Of a stretch of 64,000 nucleotides of DNA, positions 1 to 12,374 are shown piece by piece. Positions within the stretch are counted from its first letter, which is position 1, and every line of letters starts with the position of its first letter. The notes beneath the pieces were generated by a model. That model saw nothing but the letters and a program-made list of their open reading frames with translations. It was not told the DNA's origin and did no database searches. A program made the position numbers and the translations under genes. The stretch comes from Takashimella koratensis (lineage: Eukaryota > Basidiomycota > Tremellomycetes > Trichosporonales > Tetragoniomycetaceae), in NCBI GenBank assembly GCA_003116875.1, contig BCKT01000007.1:980365-1044364 (forward strand), given 5' to 3'.

Positions 1-277
1 GATCTTCTGAGGACCGCCAGAGCGAGACCGATGTGTCATAGTGGGTGAGATGAGAGGGGAAGGGGCGAGGGTTGACTTTAGAAGAGATGGTTGCGCCCTC
101 GTAGATACACTGATGGTCACGGTTAAGCTTACCGGTTTCTTGGGTCGCTGAAATTTGATCAGAAATCGGTTGACCCAAGCCACGTGGGGCCACAGACGCG
201 GTGTAGACGGAGTGATAGTGCAATCGTCAAGAATCACACGTCATTGCGGTTTGCGAAATTCTGTTCGCTCGCTACCC

Positions 278-278
<1 letters not shown>

Positions 279-341
<63 letters not shown>

Positions 342-441
342 NNNNNNNNNNNNNNNNNNNNNNNNNNNNNNNNNNNNNNNNNNNNNNNNNNNNNNNNNNN
401 NNNNNNNNNNNNNNNNNNNNNNNNNNNNNNNNNNNNNNNNN

Positions 442-473
<32 letters not shown>
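279..473. repeat. poly-C tract interrupted by 100-N gap
   Basis: An uninterrupted C run occupies 279-341, then exactly 100 N (342-441), then 32 C (442-473). Exactly 100 N is a customary placeholder for a gap of unknown size, so the true tract length is not known. Similar G tracts occur elsewhere in the window (14712, 19072, 60433). Confidence 0.95.
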
Positions 474-474
<1 letters not shown>

Positions 475-800
475 CGCCTCCCGCTCGCTCACCTTCATCT
501 TGACCATCGCTCTTCGTGATCGGTATCAAAAAAGCATGGCTCGGCCTCTGCCATGGTCCTATCGCCTGACGTTCGCGTCTCATGGCTCTAGGACCGCCAT
601 GGCCGCAGTTCACTAGACGAACGGATTAGTGTCTCGACTACCTTTAGGAAACCCGCTCACTTGTTTGCTTCTCCGTCGAGGAGCGGGTGCTGTGGTGTCG
701 ATACAAACTTGAGAATGGCACTGCAAAGCAGTGCAGTCGAGAGTGAGGATGGTGTGATTAGTTTGGTAGCAGGGAGATCGTCGAGGGGTTTGGGAAAGTC

Positions 801-850
801 GAGAAGAATGCATAGTCGTCGTCTAGAGAAGAATGCATAGTCGTCGTCTA
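801..850. repeat. 25-bp perfect tandem duplication
   Basis: The 25-base unit beginning GAGAAGAATGCATAG at 801-825 is repeated without change at 826-850. No gene is associated with it. Confidence 0.9.
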
Positions 851-1510
851 AACTTGTGTACAGCAATGGCGACGAAACTTTGCTAAATCAATCAACCTCT
901 TTTTCCCGCCTGGACGAAGGTGTTTAGGTTGTCGAGGAGCAATCGTTGACTGAGCACTCTGTCCTGCACTGGCATAGCACTTCGCAGGCAGACGCTATCC
1001 CTCACCCGCTAACCCACCATGACTGGGCTCGAGCATGCATGGTCAGCAGCAGCATTAAAAGCGTTAAACCTCACGGTCGATTCCAGACCGCGGCGTACGT
1101 AGCGCTTCTTGTCAGACTCGCGCCGCGTGATTCGGAACAAAGGGTGTCTGGAGATTTGGCGTATTGGCGTCGAGCCAGGTCCACCAGGTCCACGTCTAGG
1201 TCCACCCTCAGCACCCACCTGCACCACCTCTCACAGCATCGCACACTTCACCCATCCGATAGACCAGCGCAACCCAAGCCATAGTCGGGGCGACACGAGC
1301 CACCGCTGCTGTTCTCGACATTCCTGCCATTGTTCACTTCACGACGCATCAGCGTATCCACGTCCCCCTCGCGCTCAAGACAATAGCCGAAACCACTGCT
1401 GCGGACGTCTCCCCCTTCACTCTTTCTTCTTCCAACTACCGACTTGTGTACACGCGTCAGAGGCTTAAGACGATCTACTCGATCTACTGGACCTGACTCG
1501 GCAAGGAATC

Positions 1511-4500
1511 ATGGACGCGGTGCATAGTGATACCCGGGCACGTGTACGGGCGACGCACGAGCGTGGGCTTGAGTCGCCGCTTGAGCCTCGAGAGGTAGTT
1601 GGGTCTGGTGAGTTCGATCAATGAGTATAAGATGCCTTCCACATCCCCGATGGGGAAGGAGAGCAAGCAAACAGGAAGGAAGGAGTGACCGCGCACTGTT
1701 GTGCAATATACTTTGTTGAGGCGTTCAAGCTGACACGCTCGTAGACATGCACACTCGGCAAGACCAAGGCAAGTACCGAGTCATCATTGTTCAGAACTGG
1801 AAGGTCCACAGTTGCTAACACCTAGGCGGGACAGGGCTACCTACCGCTGCTCAACTCTACGTCCACTCGCTTCCCGGTCTCGGTGTCCTCGCTGCCCATC
1901 CTACGTAAGTGCTGAATCATGCCCAATGTCTCGACATTACTCCACTTCTTCTTCGTCCTGCGACCTCCCCGCTAGTTGCCCGACTGTAAACGACGACACC
2001 CTCCTAGCTCTCAAGAATGATAGGCGATCAAGCTGACAGCCATCGTTTGCAACAACAGACACCCTCTCACCGTGCATGCCGGAGAACTGCCGTCGTACCC
2101 TGGCGAAGGAATGGGCGGGGGTGAGGGTGATGTTGGGAAAGACGCCAAGATCTTGTAAGTAGTTCCCTATCTCTACTCGGTTTAACATGCGCACTCAAGA
2201 TGAGCGGGGTCTGTTCTCTGATGATCTGTGAACACGCTGACATTGAGCAGCTTCTTGAAAGTCAACGCTCGCAGGTCAGCAGGTAAACAGCGCGTCGTTT
2301 TCTGGTTCAACGTGAGCTAGACTCCCTCCTTCCCTACAGTCTACCGCGTACCTTCCGTGATCCATCCATGTGCGTCGCTGATATCAACTAGGGTGGACCA
2401 GGGTGCAGTTCGTTCGATGGCGCGTTGATGGAAGTCGGTCCTTTCCGAACGGTCCCTGCCTCCCAAACGGAATCAGGCCAGGTCGAACTCAAGCTTGTGA
2501 ATGGTGGTTGGGAAGAGTTTGCGACGATTGTTTTTGGTGAGTAAGAGCGACATGGGACGGGGACGGGGACGGGGACAAGTGGTGAGGACGATGTTTGCTG
2601 ATGCGATATCGCGTGCGTAGTGGACCAACCCCCTGGAACAGGATTGTCGTACGTCCCAGGGAATGGATACCTGCACGAGCTAGACGAAGTGAGTGGGCCG
2701 TTGGCTTTTCGGAAACAACGTGGTTCTGAACGAATCTTGCCAGAGATGAAGACAACTGACAAACCTCTATTAGGCATCGCAACATGTCGTCCACTTCATG
2801 AAGAACTTTTACTCTGTCTTCCCAGAACTGGACGGATTAGATGTGAGCGCAAGGACGGAAAACTTGGTTGTTGTGATCTTGGCTCCGCCGCCATGAGTGC
2901 GTTGCCCAATTGAGCTGACGGGGCGCAGACGTACCTCGCCGGCGAGTCGTTCGCGGGCCAGTACATTCCTTACATTGGTGAGTTTGCGCTCTACAATATT
3001 TCTACATCCTCTGCGTGCCGGTTACGGAACTGGGCGAGGTGTGATCTGACGCCTCGCTTTAGCCGACGCCATGCTCCGAACTCCCGATTTGCCCAACTTG
3101 GTGTTCAAGGGTGTCGCCATCGGGAACGGCTGGATCGATCCGTTGCAGCAATACCCGGGCTATGTTGATTTCGGGTACGAGAAGGGTCTCATCAAGCACG
3201 GCACGCCGGTGAGTCAGAAGTTCCACTCTGACTACCGCTGGAGACCTTGAAATAAGGGATTGTCTAACACATCATACAGGAAGGAGACGCGGCAGACGAA
3301 GCATTGAGAAAATGTCAACAGACAATGTCAGAGTACACCGACCCGCTCGAGATACCAATTAATATCTGGAACTGCGGTGGAGTCATGGATACCATCTCAG
3401 ACCCATACTCCACAGAGTAAGTCTGCTGGACCGGGGGGATGTACTTTTTTGGGGTTCGAATGAGGTCTGAGCTGATCTGATTGGTGGATCAGGTTGAATG
3501 GGAAGAAAGTCTGCCTGAACGTCTATGATGTTCGGTTAGTCGACGAGTGGCCGGCGTGCGGGATGAATTGGCCGCCTGACTTGCCGGACGTCTACGAGTT
3601 CCTCCGAGTAAGTGTGGTGTTCTTGACATCAGGGATACTCATCACCTACTTGATCTATATGAGCTATTATGCTGACTCTCCTGCTCTCACCACATTGAAA
3701 CCCCGCCTCTGCCTCTCGCACAGCGCGCCGACGTCGTCCAGGCCCTTCACGCGACGATCCACGAATCCGCCTGGATCGAATGCGACAACAAAGTCGGATC
3801 TGAACTCCACCTCCAGCGCTCGCCCGCCTCGGTCCACTTGATACCGGGTCTCATAGAGGCAGGGCTCGAGGTGCTCATGTTTGCCGGAGCAGAGGATTTG
3901 ATCTGTAATTATAAGGGGATTGAGAGAATGATTGAGCATATGACTTGGAGTGGGGAACTCGGTTGGGGGGTGAGTTAATGGAACAATGGTCAAGGAAAGG
4001 GGGAAGACAGAAGAGGCTGATTCGGTTGATTGTAGAACGCGACGGCAGAGGATTGGACGTTGAATGGAACGAGCGTTGGACAATGGCAGACGGCCCGAGG
4101 AATGAGCTACGCCAAGGTACGTCCTCATCTTTTCTACCTCACCACAGACCGTGTGATTTCAACACCCGCGCTTACACCATTTTCTTATCTCCTTGCCTCC
4201 CCCTACCACAGATCTACGAATCCTCCCACATGGTTGGCTTTGACGTCCCGCACGTGACCAACGATATGATTATGCGTTTCCTCGGCGTCGACTTGTCACA
4301 ACTGGTCGGATCGACGGCGGTTTGGTCATCCGGAATAGGAGGGGAAGACCGAGTGGCCATTCATGTCGGAGGAGAACCGACTACGCCCGGTTTGGCGATT
4401 ATGAAGGGTGGTTCGACCGATTGGGAGAGTGAGTGGTTACCTCCTCTGCTAAATACACGTTACAAACTTGCCGATCTGACACTGTGTGCCTGTTCTTGTA

Positions 4501-4860
4501 GCATACTACAACGCTTTCTCGGCATTCTTCATCCTTGCGGTGCTCGGCGCTCTCGTTGGGGGGTACTGGTATGTCCGCCACCGCCGGCTCAAGCTCGGCG
4601 CCATCGGTCCTGCTCCGTCTTCGATCGGCCGGCGACGTCGAGACCAAGAAGACGAGGAGGAGCGGATCCCCCTTGGCGCAGAGTACGAGATGGACGAGGC
4701 GGGCGGGGCGGAGAACGGGGCAAGATATGGGGATGGGCTTGGGAATGGATCCAGGGTTGGAACACCGTTGACAGGGAAGGGGAAAGGAAAGGCAAAGGAA
4801 TCGAACGAGTTGCCAAGGCATGAGGTCGTCTTTGCGCTAGGTGATGAGGAGGAACGATAA
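1511..4860 (+). CDS. KEX1: KEX1-type serine carboxypeptidase, Golgi membrane-anchored
   Basis: Carboxypeptidase D family (peptidase S10), which trims C-terminal Lys/Arg from propeptides and mating pheromones in the late Golgi. About 14 exons can be joined in frame from 1826 on. The mature start resembles the family ([11 protein letters not shown]). GGPGCSS lies in exon 2392-2536, the nucleophile motif GESFAGQY in exon 2929-2977, the catalytic Asp in [11 protein letters not shown] near 3890, and the catalytic His in [10 protein letters not shown] near 4225. One hydrophobic span (about 4502-4585) is followed by a basic then acidic cytosolic tail, as in KEX1 rather than vacuolar CPY. The start is uncertain. 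ATG 1511 connects in frame through exons 1511-1607 and 1745-1768, the latter ending in a GC donor, but this N-terminus has no signal peptide, so the true first exon may be further upstream. Confidence 0.9.
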
Positions 4861-5341
4861 ACAGCTCATGGTGAGGGTTGAAGTTCTTGAGCACATGTTT
4901 GGGAAGATGAGGAAAAGCTTTTTGTAGGCATTAGGATAGGCCAAGCATGGGTTTTCATCTGGAATGAACGACGACAAAAACGACGGATGACGGATGATGG
5001 ATGATATAGACAAAGTCATGTTTCGAAAATGCACAATCTGAACAAATACCAGTGCGTCAAACAGGGAGAAGATGACAAGGTCTTGCTTCACCCTATCTTT
5101 CTCGGACCTGGTCTCTGCTACTCATCTCGTATAGGTCAGTTGGAAAAGTGAACGGCGCGAAGTACGTTCGCTGCGATTTAGAGCATTATGATTTCCATGC
5201 AAAGTGAAAAGGTGAATCGACGACACTTTCGCTATCGACTTGAACTATTGAGTTATACTAAGCTATCGCGCCAGTTTCGAGGGCCTCGCGCACGCACAGC
5301 CAGCTATTTACCTAGCTTTGGCCGGCGCACGTAACCCCCGC
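4861..5341. other. convergent 3' intergenic region
   Basis: Lies between the ends of the carboxypeptidase (+) and RIB3 (-) genes. I see no gene or clear element; it presumably holds both 3' untranslated regions. Confidence 0.6.
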
Positions 5342-6253
5342 TTAGTGTTTCGGGACAAGCGCATCACCCGGGCCGGCAACGTACGCGGCGAGGTCCTCGA
5401 CACTGATGATCTTGAGTCCCCAAGCTTGAGCGAAGCGCCAGCAGTCGTCGCGTTTAGCCATGGAGCCCTTGGGGTCGGTCGGGTGAGTGAGCTCGCACAA
5501 GAGTCCAACGGGCGGGAAGCCAGCTAGGTAACAGAGATCTAGCAAAATCAGCCACTATCTCTTTCGTTGAAACAAACAAAAACAAAACAGATTTTCACTT
5601 ACCAACAGCGCACTCGGTGTGACCTCTTCGATTCCGCACACCGCCTAGGGCGTAACGAAGCGGGACCAAATGACCGGGCCGTGTCAAGTCGTCTGCGGTC
5701 GCCGTCCCCGAGGCAATCAAGCGAGCGGCATAGGATCGGTCGTGTGCGCTGATACCCGTCGTCGTTGGGTGTTTGGACGACGAGGCGTCAAAGGTGAGGT
5801 GGTATGCGGTGCCCTTGGGGTCCCGGAGAGTCCCGCTGGGTGGGAGGAGAGGAGGGAGGCCGAGAGAGTCGAGCGTGGATGGGAGGGTGGGCATGCAAAT
5901 GTATCCGCTGACAGGGTTAGCTTAAGCCGTGAAAAAGATAGGATAGATAAGGAGGATATGCGAGCATTGTGTGGAGCGAGGAGTAGGGACGGGTCAAGTA
6001 GAACGAAAGGCGAGGGTACAAGTCAAATGGAGACACAGACTCACCTGCTCCATCGGACAAACCAAGCCATACCCTCCTCTGTGATAGAACTAGCAGAGCA
6101 GATCAAGTCACCCTCATTCTCCCTACTCTCGTCATCCATAACGACGACAAACTCGCCCCGCTTGATTGCGGCAACCGCGTCCTCGACCGGGTCAAAGACA
6201 AAGGGCGAAGGCGGGGTGGTCGGTGGGTTGGGCACGGCAGTGGGCAGCGACAT
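5342..6253 (-). CDS. RIB3: 3,4-dihydroxy-2-butanone 4-phosphate synthase
   Basis: Converts ribulose 5-phosphate to 3,4-dihydroxy-2-butanone 4-phosphate plus formate, supplying the four-carbon unit for riboflavin. Three exons (6253-6045, 5907-5603, 5538-5342) join in frame to 236 aa, a normal length for a monofunctional fungal enzyme. Family motifs are present: [12 protein letters not shown] near residues 35-50 (acidic metal/substrate loop), [10 protein letters not shown], then RRGHTE, and [17 protein letters not shown] in exon 3. Introns have GTGAGT/GTAAGT donors. There is no fused GTP cyclohydrolase II domain, unlike bacterial RibBA. A G run at 6267-6281 lies just upstream of the start. The gene is divergent from the TM9 gene, with about 660 bp shared upstream. 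Confidence 0.95.
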
Positions 6254-6266
6254 GGCGGGAGAGGGA

Positions 6267-6281
6267 GGGGGGGGGGGGGGG
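6267..6281. repeat. 15-base G tract upstream of RIB3
   Basis: A G homopolymer about 15 bp before the RIB3 start codon, in a G-rich segment, so it would lie in the RIB3 5' leader or promoter. On the RIB3 sense strand it reads as C. Confidence 0.8.
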
Positions 6282-6499
6282 AAATGGCCAGCGAAGATGG
6301 AGGTGAGGTAAGAGCTAGGGACGGAGACGACGCTGTCGATTCGATGTTAGGTGTGCTTATAAAGTGAACCGCGGGGGCAAGGTTGGTGGTGAGACGATGG
6401 ACGGGATTGGATCGAGTCGAGGAGGAGAGGAATACCGGACCGTCCGAGGTCCGACAGACAAACTGACTTTTTTTAAACGGATCAGTTCCGCCGGACATG

Positions 6500-6532
6500 T
6501 GTGTGTGTGTGTCTGTGGTGTGTGTGTGTGTG
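6500..6532. repeat. GT microsatellite
   Basis: Two imperfect runs of alternating GT in the divergent RIB3/TM9 intergenic region. The reading frames through it are low-complexity artefacts. Confidence 0.85.
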
Positions 6533-6913
6533 GGCTCAGCAGTGGCAAGCATGACCAAGCCCGGATCGGAGATTTATAAGAGATCAAGGGTGAGAATAGG
6601 CGCGGCGACAAGTAGGATCTGGAAATTGCAAGGGCCTATCTCAGGTGGCAGGCCTACTTTGCACCTCATCACGAGCCTAAATCTATAAGCGACTGTGACG
6701 CGCCCTGCTCGGCGCAGTCTGACCTCTGGCCATCACTTGTTCCTTTGTGGCCTCGAGCAACATCCCATTCATCCAACCCTTCACACCGCCAAGCGCAGCC
6801 AGCCCTCGAACACACCCAACACTATCACCGGTCCACTGCGACTTGCAGACTTTGACCCAGACACCACTCCATTGCTTTCCTCCTCATCCACCCTCCTCCC
6901 TTCCACACCCGGC

Positions 6914-8852
6914 ATGCTCCTTCGCGCCCTCCTGCTGTCGCTCGCGGCGGCCTCCGGCTCCGCATTCTACCTCCCCGGTACCGCGCCCCGCGACTACATC
7001 CACGGCGAGCAAGTCGACGTCTTTGTCAACTCCCTCACACCCATGCTCAACTCAAAACTCAAGTCTCTCATCTCCCATGACTACTACGACCCTCGATTCC
7101 ACTTTTGCCAACCTGAGGGAGGACCCGTGAAACAACCTGAATCACTCGGCTCGATTCTCTTCGGCGACCGTATCTTGACCAGCCCGTACGAAATCGCCAT
7201 GATGCAGAACTCGACGTGTCAGACGCTCTGCCGATCCACGGTCCCCAAGGACGACGCGAGATTCATCAACGACCGGATAAAAGAAGATTATGGTCTCAAC
7301 TTTATCATCGACGGCTTGCCCAGTTCAGAGATGAAGCGGGACACCAAGACGGGTGAGATCTTTCTCGATGCCCAGGGGTTCAACCTCGGTGATGACGAGA
7401 CCGACCCGGATCGACCGGCGCTCAACAACCACTACGATATCTGGATCCAGTACCACGCGCGTGACGCGAGCCATTTCCGCGTCGTTGGTGTCCTCGTCTA
7501 CCCGCGCTCGGTTGACTCCATGGTCGCCGGCTCGTCCGGCCCCGACTGCTTCGTCGGGGATGAACGTCAGCTCCGTCTGTCCGAGTCCAGCGATAACGAG
7601 TTTTACTACACCTACTCGGTCTCGTTCATCGAATCATCGGTACCCTGGGGATTGAGATGGGACATGTACCTCCACGTGTTCGACCCCAAGATCCACTGGT
7701 TCAGCCTCATCAACAGTCTCGTCATTGTCGGGTTCCTCGTATTCATGGTCGCCATGATCCTTTACCGGACCGTATCCAAGGATATCCACAGGTACAACGC
7801 GATCGACCTTGCCGAGGACGTGCAAGACGATTACGGTTGGAAACTCGTTCACGGCGAAGTCTTCCGCTCCCCGACTCGACCCTCTGTCCTCTCCGTTTCG
7901 GTCGGCAGCGGTCTCCACCTCGTTCTCATGTGCATGGTTACGCTCGTCTTTGCCCTATTCGGCTTCCTCTCCCCTTCCAACCGTGGCTCACTCGCCACCG
8001 TCCTCCTCATTTGCTGGACCCTGTTCGGCGGCGTATCCGGCTACGTCTCCGCGCGAACATTCACCACTCTCGGCGGAGAAGATTGGAAGCTCAACCTCGT
8101 GCTCACTGCCGTTCTGTTCCCACTCATCATTTTCTGCGTCATCGGTATGCTCAACCTCTTCCTCGTCGCTGCTAGTGCCTCGGGAGCCGTTCCCTTCGGC
8201 ACGATCCTCGCTATCCTCCTCTTGTGGTTCCTCATCTCTGTCCCCTTATCCGTCGCCGGCTACTTCCTCGGCATGAAACATGGCGGCTTTGAACATCCTG
8301 TCCGCGTCAACGCTATCCCTCGCCAGATCCCCCCTTCCCCCTGGTACCTCCAGATCTGGCAGTCGGCTCTACTCGGCGGTATCCTCCCATTCGGCGCGGC
8401 CTTTGTCGAGCTCTACTTTGTTCTCTCGAGCTTGTTCGGTAACCGCGCATACTACGCGTTCGGCTTCCTCTTCCTGACTTTTGCCGTCGTCGCGCTCACC
8501 ACGGCCACCGTCACTGTCCTGTTTGTCTACTTTATCCTCTGTGGCGAGGACTACCGATGGCACTGGCGCTCGTTCTTGATTGGTGGAGGGAGCGCATTTT
8601 GGATGTTCGCTTACGGAGTTTGGTATTGGGCTAGTCGGTTGAGCCTTGACAGCTTCTCCTCGGTGGTTCTTTACTTTGGATACCTGTGAGCAATCTTTTC
8701 TTTTGTTGTCGTCCTTGACCGTCGCCCCATGCTAACTCAAATCGCTTAGCTTCCTCTTCTCGTTGCTCGACTTCCTCGTGGGCGGCTCAATAGGCTTCGT
8801 TGCGAGCTATTTTGCCATTCGACGGTTATACGGGTCCATCCGTGTGGACTGA
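6914..8852 (+). CDS. TM9 superfamily (EMP70/nonaspanin) membrane protein
   Basis: Nonaspanins are Golgi/endosomal proteins linked to cargo sorting, adhesion and metal homeostasis. Exons 6914-8685 and 8750-8852 join in frame to 624 aa, within the family range. The chosen ATG begins a signal peptide (MLLRALLLSLAAASGSA); in-frame codons upstream lack it. A lumenal domain of about 250 residues follows, containing HDYYDPRFHFC and FGDRILTSPYE, both family-typical, then nine hydrophobic segments from about 7685 to the end. The protein ends YGSIRVD, close to the KxD-type COPI-binding tail of TM9 proteins, with Arg in place of Lys. It could be orthologous to any of yeast EMP70, TMN2 or TMN3, so no symbol is given. 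Confidence 0.95.
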
Positions 8853-9450
8853 GCGGGTGTGTCAGGGCGGAAGAGAGAGGGAAGAAGAGGAGTTGACGGG
8901 GGATCTGGAACACTGGTTTGAATATGTCGCATGATGGAGCGGCCTATCAAAGTCTTGGGTCTTGTTCATGCTCAACTGTTCACGATCCCTGCGACCTCTA
9001 TATGTCTTACGAAAGATCGTTTACCCAAAACCTATCTAGAACGGATCAAACGAGATTTGAATGACGAGAAGATCAGAGTAGTAGTCAATACCTACTTTCC
9101 GCAGCTATGAAACCTAGCATTGTGCACATGAATCAATCTGGAATCACATCAACTATCAAGAAAAGCCCAGAGCTGCTTCCACACGTATCAGACGCTAAAA
9201 CAAGTCGTCATTATTCCACCGTTCCGACAGGACTACCATCTCCACAACCTTGATCGGCCTCATCCTCTCCTCTCGTATTAAAAAGACAGAAACGAGCCAC
9301 ACCTGACTCTCGCTACAACTACTGTAACACAACTCACGTCTCACTCTCCTACAATACAACTATGGGCTAGATCTCGGAATCAAGGAGGGGGTGGATGAGC
9401 ACCGCCCCTCTGGGCTGTACGCCATAGTACAGGCTAACCGGTCCTCGCGA
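8853..9450. other. convergent 3' intergenic region
   Basis: Lies between the ends of the TM9 gene (+) and the DsbA-like gene (-). No gene or structured element recognised. Confidence 0.6.
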
Positions 9451-10615
9451 TTACTCGACGCACACCGCGGCGGAGGAGGGCTTGCCGATGGGGTCGCAAG
9501 TGCTGCCCGAGACGGCCTTGGGAGCTTCGCGCTTGGTAATCTCCTCCAGAATCTGTACAGGTTCAAAAAAAGGCTGTCAGCGTTGCTTCCCGAATCCCAC
9601 AGCTACCCTTGACTCACGCTGACAAACTCGTCGGTGCCCATGGCTCCGCTCGCTGCGTACTTGTCCTGGAAGACGAAGAACGGAACTCCCGTGACGCCGA
9701 GCTTGTGAGCGACCATGTAAGCGCGCTTGACTTCCTCGTCGCAGTCTTTGCCATCGAGGAACGCCGTCGCCTCGGCGGCTGAAGGGAAGATGCCGTGCTT
9801 GGTAGCGAGGGCAGCGAGGGTAGGCTTGTCGGACGGAGCGATACCATCGCAGTGGAACGAACGGAAAATGTCCATCGCCAAGGCGAGTTGGCGATCAGGG
9901 TGTTCCGAGAGCGCGTAGGTCTGGAGGCGGTGGGCAAGGTGCGAGGAGCTCGTCATGCCGTCGGCGTTGCTACGGGTCAAGCATCAGCTGCGTCCTGACC
10001 CGTACAGGGTTGATGATGACATTATGGCTCGGGCACACCCACTGACCACCAACTCACTAGGAAAGGCCAACCGCGGCAAACTTCTGCTTCATCCCCTCAG
10101 TCATGGCGGCCCATCGCGCCTCGCCAAACTTGCGAGTTCCGTAAACCTTGCGGGGCTCGGGGGTGTCGGATAACAGACCGTTGAGCTGGTAAGGGAGGAG
10201 ACGGATATCAAACTCGATCTGCTCCCCGCTGTGCTGTGCGCGGAACTTGGTGATGGCTACGGGGTGGAGAGTGGGAGTGGAGGGAGGGTGTGGCGAGGTG
10301 GAGTGATTGGAATCAGTCAGCACAAACCCGGAGGTGACCGAAAGTACGTGCTCCTCTAACCAGCGACCAGCGACGTCTCCACCGCACGGTCGTGAACTCA
10401 CCTTGCTCGAGCTGGGCCATTCCAAGGAGGCAGAAGGGGCAGATGACGTCGGACTAAGGTATCATCGCATCAGCATAAACCCCTTGGTTGGCTGAGTAAA
10501 CCACCTCGCCTCTGATCGCGAGCCACACACACGACCGCCACCACTCGGATCCGAGAAGGCGTTGATTACTCACCGTCACATCGATTTTCATGCGCCGGAC
10601 GGCGTTGGCGGTCAT
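9451..10615 (-). CDS. DsbA/FrnE-like thioredoxin-fold oxidoreductase
   Basis: DSBA-like (FrnE/HCCA isomerase-related) thioredoxin-fold protein, probably a cytosolic redox enzyme or glutathione-linked isomerase; the substrate is unknown. Five exons (10615-10574, 10453-10402, 10256-10058, 9969-9618, 9552-9451) join in frame to 248 aa. The first strand is followed by SDVICPFCLLG, whose CPFC is the active-site CXXC. A helical insertion spans about residues 35-170, and GVTGVPFFVF carries the cis-proline loop. The ATG at 10615 gives 13 residues before the first strand segment IDVT, which fits the family. There is no signal peptide, which argues against a secretory DsbA. A possible TATA-like element, read on this strand, lies near 10880. 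Confidence 0.9.
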
Positions 10616-12374
10616 CTTGAGAGCGTTTATGGTGGGCACAAGAGGTGGTGTAGAGGCTCGGTTTAGTTGTGGTGCTGTTCACGGTTGGGCAATGTGGTTG
10701 TTGTAGAAGGCGGCAGGTGGTGGTTGGTGGAGTTCAAGTAAGGATGGATTTGTTGTTGCTTGGTCAGACCGAGGAGTTGGCCGTTGCCCGTAATGAAAGG
10801 ACGTGGTTCGGTCGGGACTCGGGGGCAAAAGTATACTTGCAGGGAAGGAGGTCGAGGTCGAGAACGTCGTCCGAGGGGTGTTTATAACGAATTCGGCGTC
10901 GGAGTGAAGGGTGGGTAGGAGTTGTGGATGGTGTAGAGTCAAAGGTGATCCTCGGGGCTGGATTAGAGGTGGTGGTGGTGCTCAGAGTCCTCGGTAGCCA
11001 GCACGCCCACCTCGGTCATGGATCCTTATATCCAACGGACAACCACTCACTCCCCGAGTAAACGAGCCCGGGAACAGGAGCTTAACTATTCCTCCCACTT
11101 ATCTGGCTGACCAATCTGCATTCCCGTTTTAGGTCGAGTGGCTGACTCATTCCCTAAATGCCGACGGCAATCCCCCGCATCCATCGTAATTACGCCACGG
11201 TTACGTCGGCCTATGCCTCTTCTGACGTCGCCAACTGCGTATCCACACATCTCCCCCCCCCCCATCTTTTCCCGACCCCATGCGCGAAAAATCTCTTCTC
11301 CATCTCCGTGTCCGGGAGGCTCGGAACGAAATAAATTAAGCTTTTCTTCTTTGTTTCTTAGTGGAATACGGCCGATACGGCTGTGAGCTCCACGCATACG
11401 GAGACTCCATTCCAAGTTCACCCTGAGCGCCTCGATCGACCAGGGCCACAAGGGCTGAAAATCCCGTCCAGATGTGCAAACGATGTCTGCGTGCTACGTT
11501 TCAATGTGGCTCGACCGTCACCGTGGAGCCGAACAAAACAAGCTCGCGTGTCGATGAGCGAACCAATAGGCGCTCTCGACTCACATGGGAACACGGGGCT
11601 GAACGAAAAAGCCGATATACAGAAGGGCATAGCGAGGTGAGATTTCCGTAGCGAGTAGTGCCTGTAGCGAAACGAACGGTCCAGACCCCCTGTTTCCAAC
11701 CGTCACGGCCTTGGACAGAGCCGTCTCCGCGGACGTATCACTACGGTGGCTTCTTTTTCCACGATTCTCAACTATTGTCATCGACCTTTTGTCTGTCCCG
11801 GTGTTTTCCAGGAATTCTGAACACTCCGTTATTCATTTTGCACAGATCATCAGTGACCAGCCGCGGACCATACGCTTCAAAACGGACTCTAAAGTAATCT
11901 ATCGCCAATATCAGTCAACTCGAGCGATACCGCCGCTGGAAGCCGATAGACACGCGGGATTTGGACGATGAAGGATAGTTGAGCGAGCGGAGATTGCGGT
12001 TTGTGAATGACTGGGTATATCTTTAGCAGTGAGTCCTCCAGGCTCCTCCGTCTGACGTCAGAGACTGTGAGGAGGTCAGTTCTTTGACCGCTCAAAGACT
12101 GCTGGTGGGAGGACTTGCATTGGGTGAAAATATCGACAAAACGAGAGCGAGAGTATTGAGCTTTGGCCGCAACTTGCCTGTTTGAACCGGACTGGTGAAA
12201 GGAAAGAGAAGGCGGGGTCTGAAAGAGAGCGCGAAGTCGACCTTGACGGGCAGCAGGGGAAACCGGAAACCCTCCCAAATTACCATAGTAAAGAGTTGTT
12301 GCTTTCTTCTTCTTCTTCTCTTTACTGTTCAACCTCATTCATACAAGCTCTACCCACACTTGTCCACTCTCGAC
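10616..12374. other. gene-poor region left of the paralog cluster
   Basis: No supportable gene in about 1.75 kb. It contains the promoter of the DsbA-like gene at its left, a short C run near 11251, and the upstream region of the broken small gene at 12375. Open frames here are short, overlapping and without family features. Confidence 0.5.

Larger units (their letters stand above)
1..1510. other. left-end non-coding region with assembly gap
   Basis: No supportable gene. It holds a long C tract broken by a 100-N gap and a perfect 25-bp tandem duplication, both listed separately. The segment at about 1280-1450 is pyrimidine-rich, as expected for the promoter or leader of the carboxypeptidase gene that follows. 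Proline or glycine repeats read through the C tract are homopolymer artefacts. Confidence 0.6.

Noticed and set aside
155..616. Proline- or glycine-repeat frames across the C tract
   Set aside because: Produced by the homopolymer and by unknown bases; no coding features.
7634..7918. Minus-strand frames opposite the TM9 gene
   Set aside because: Shadows of a well-supported conserved gene.
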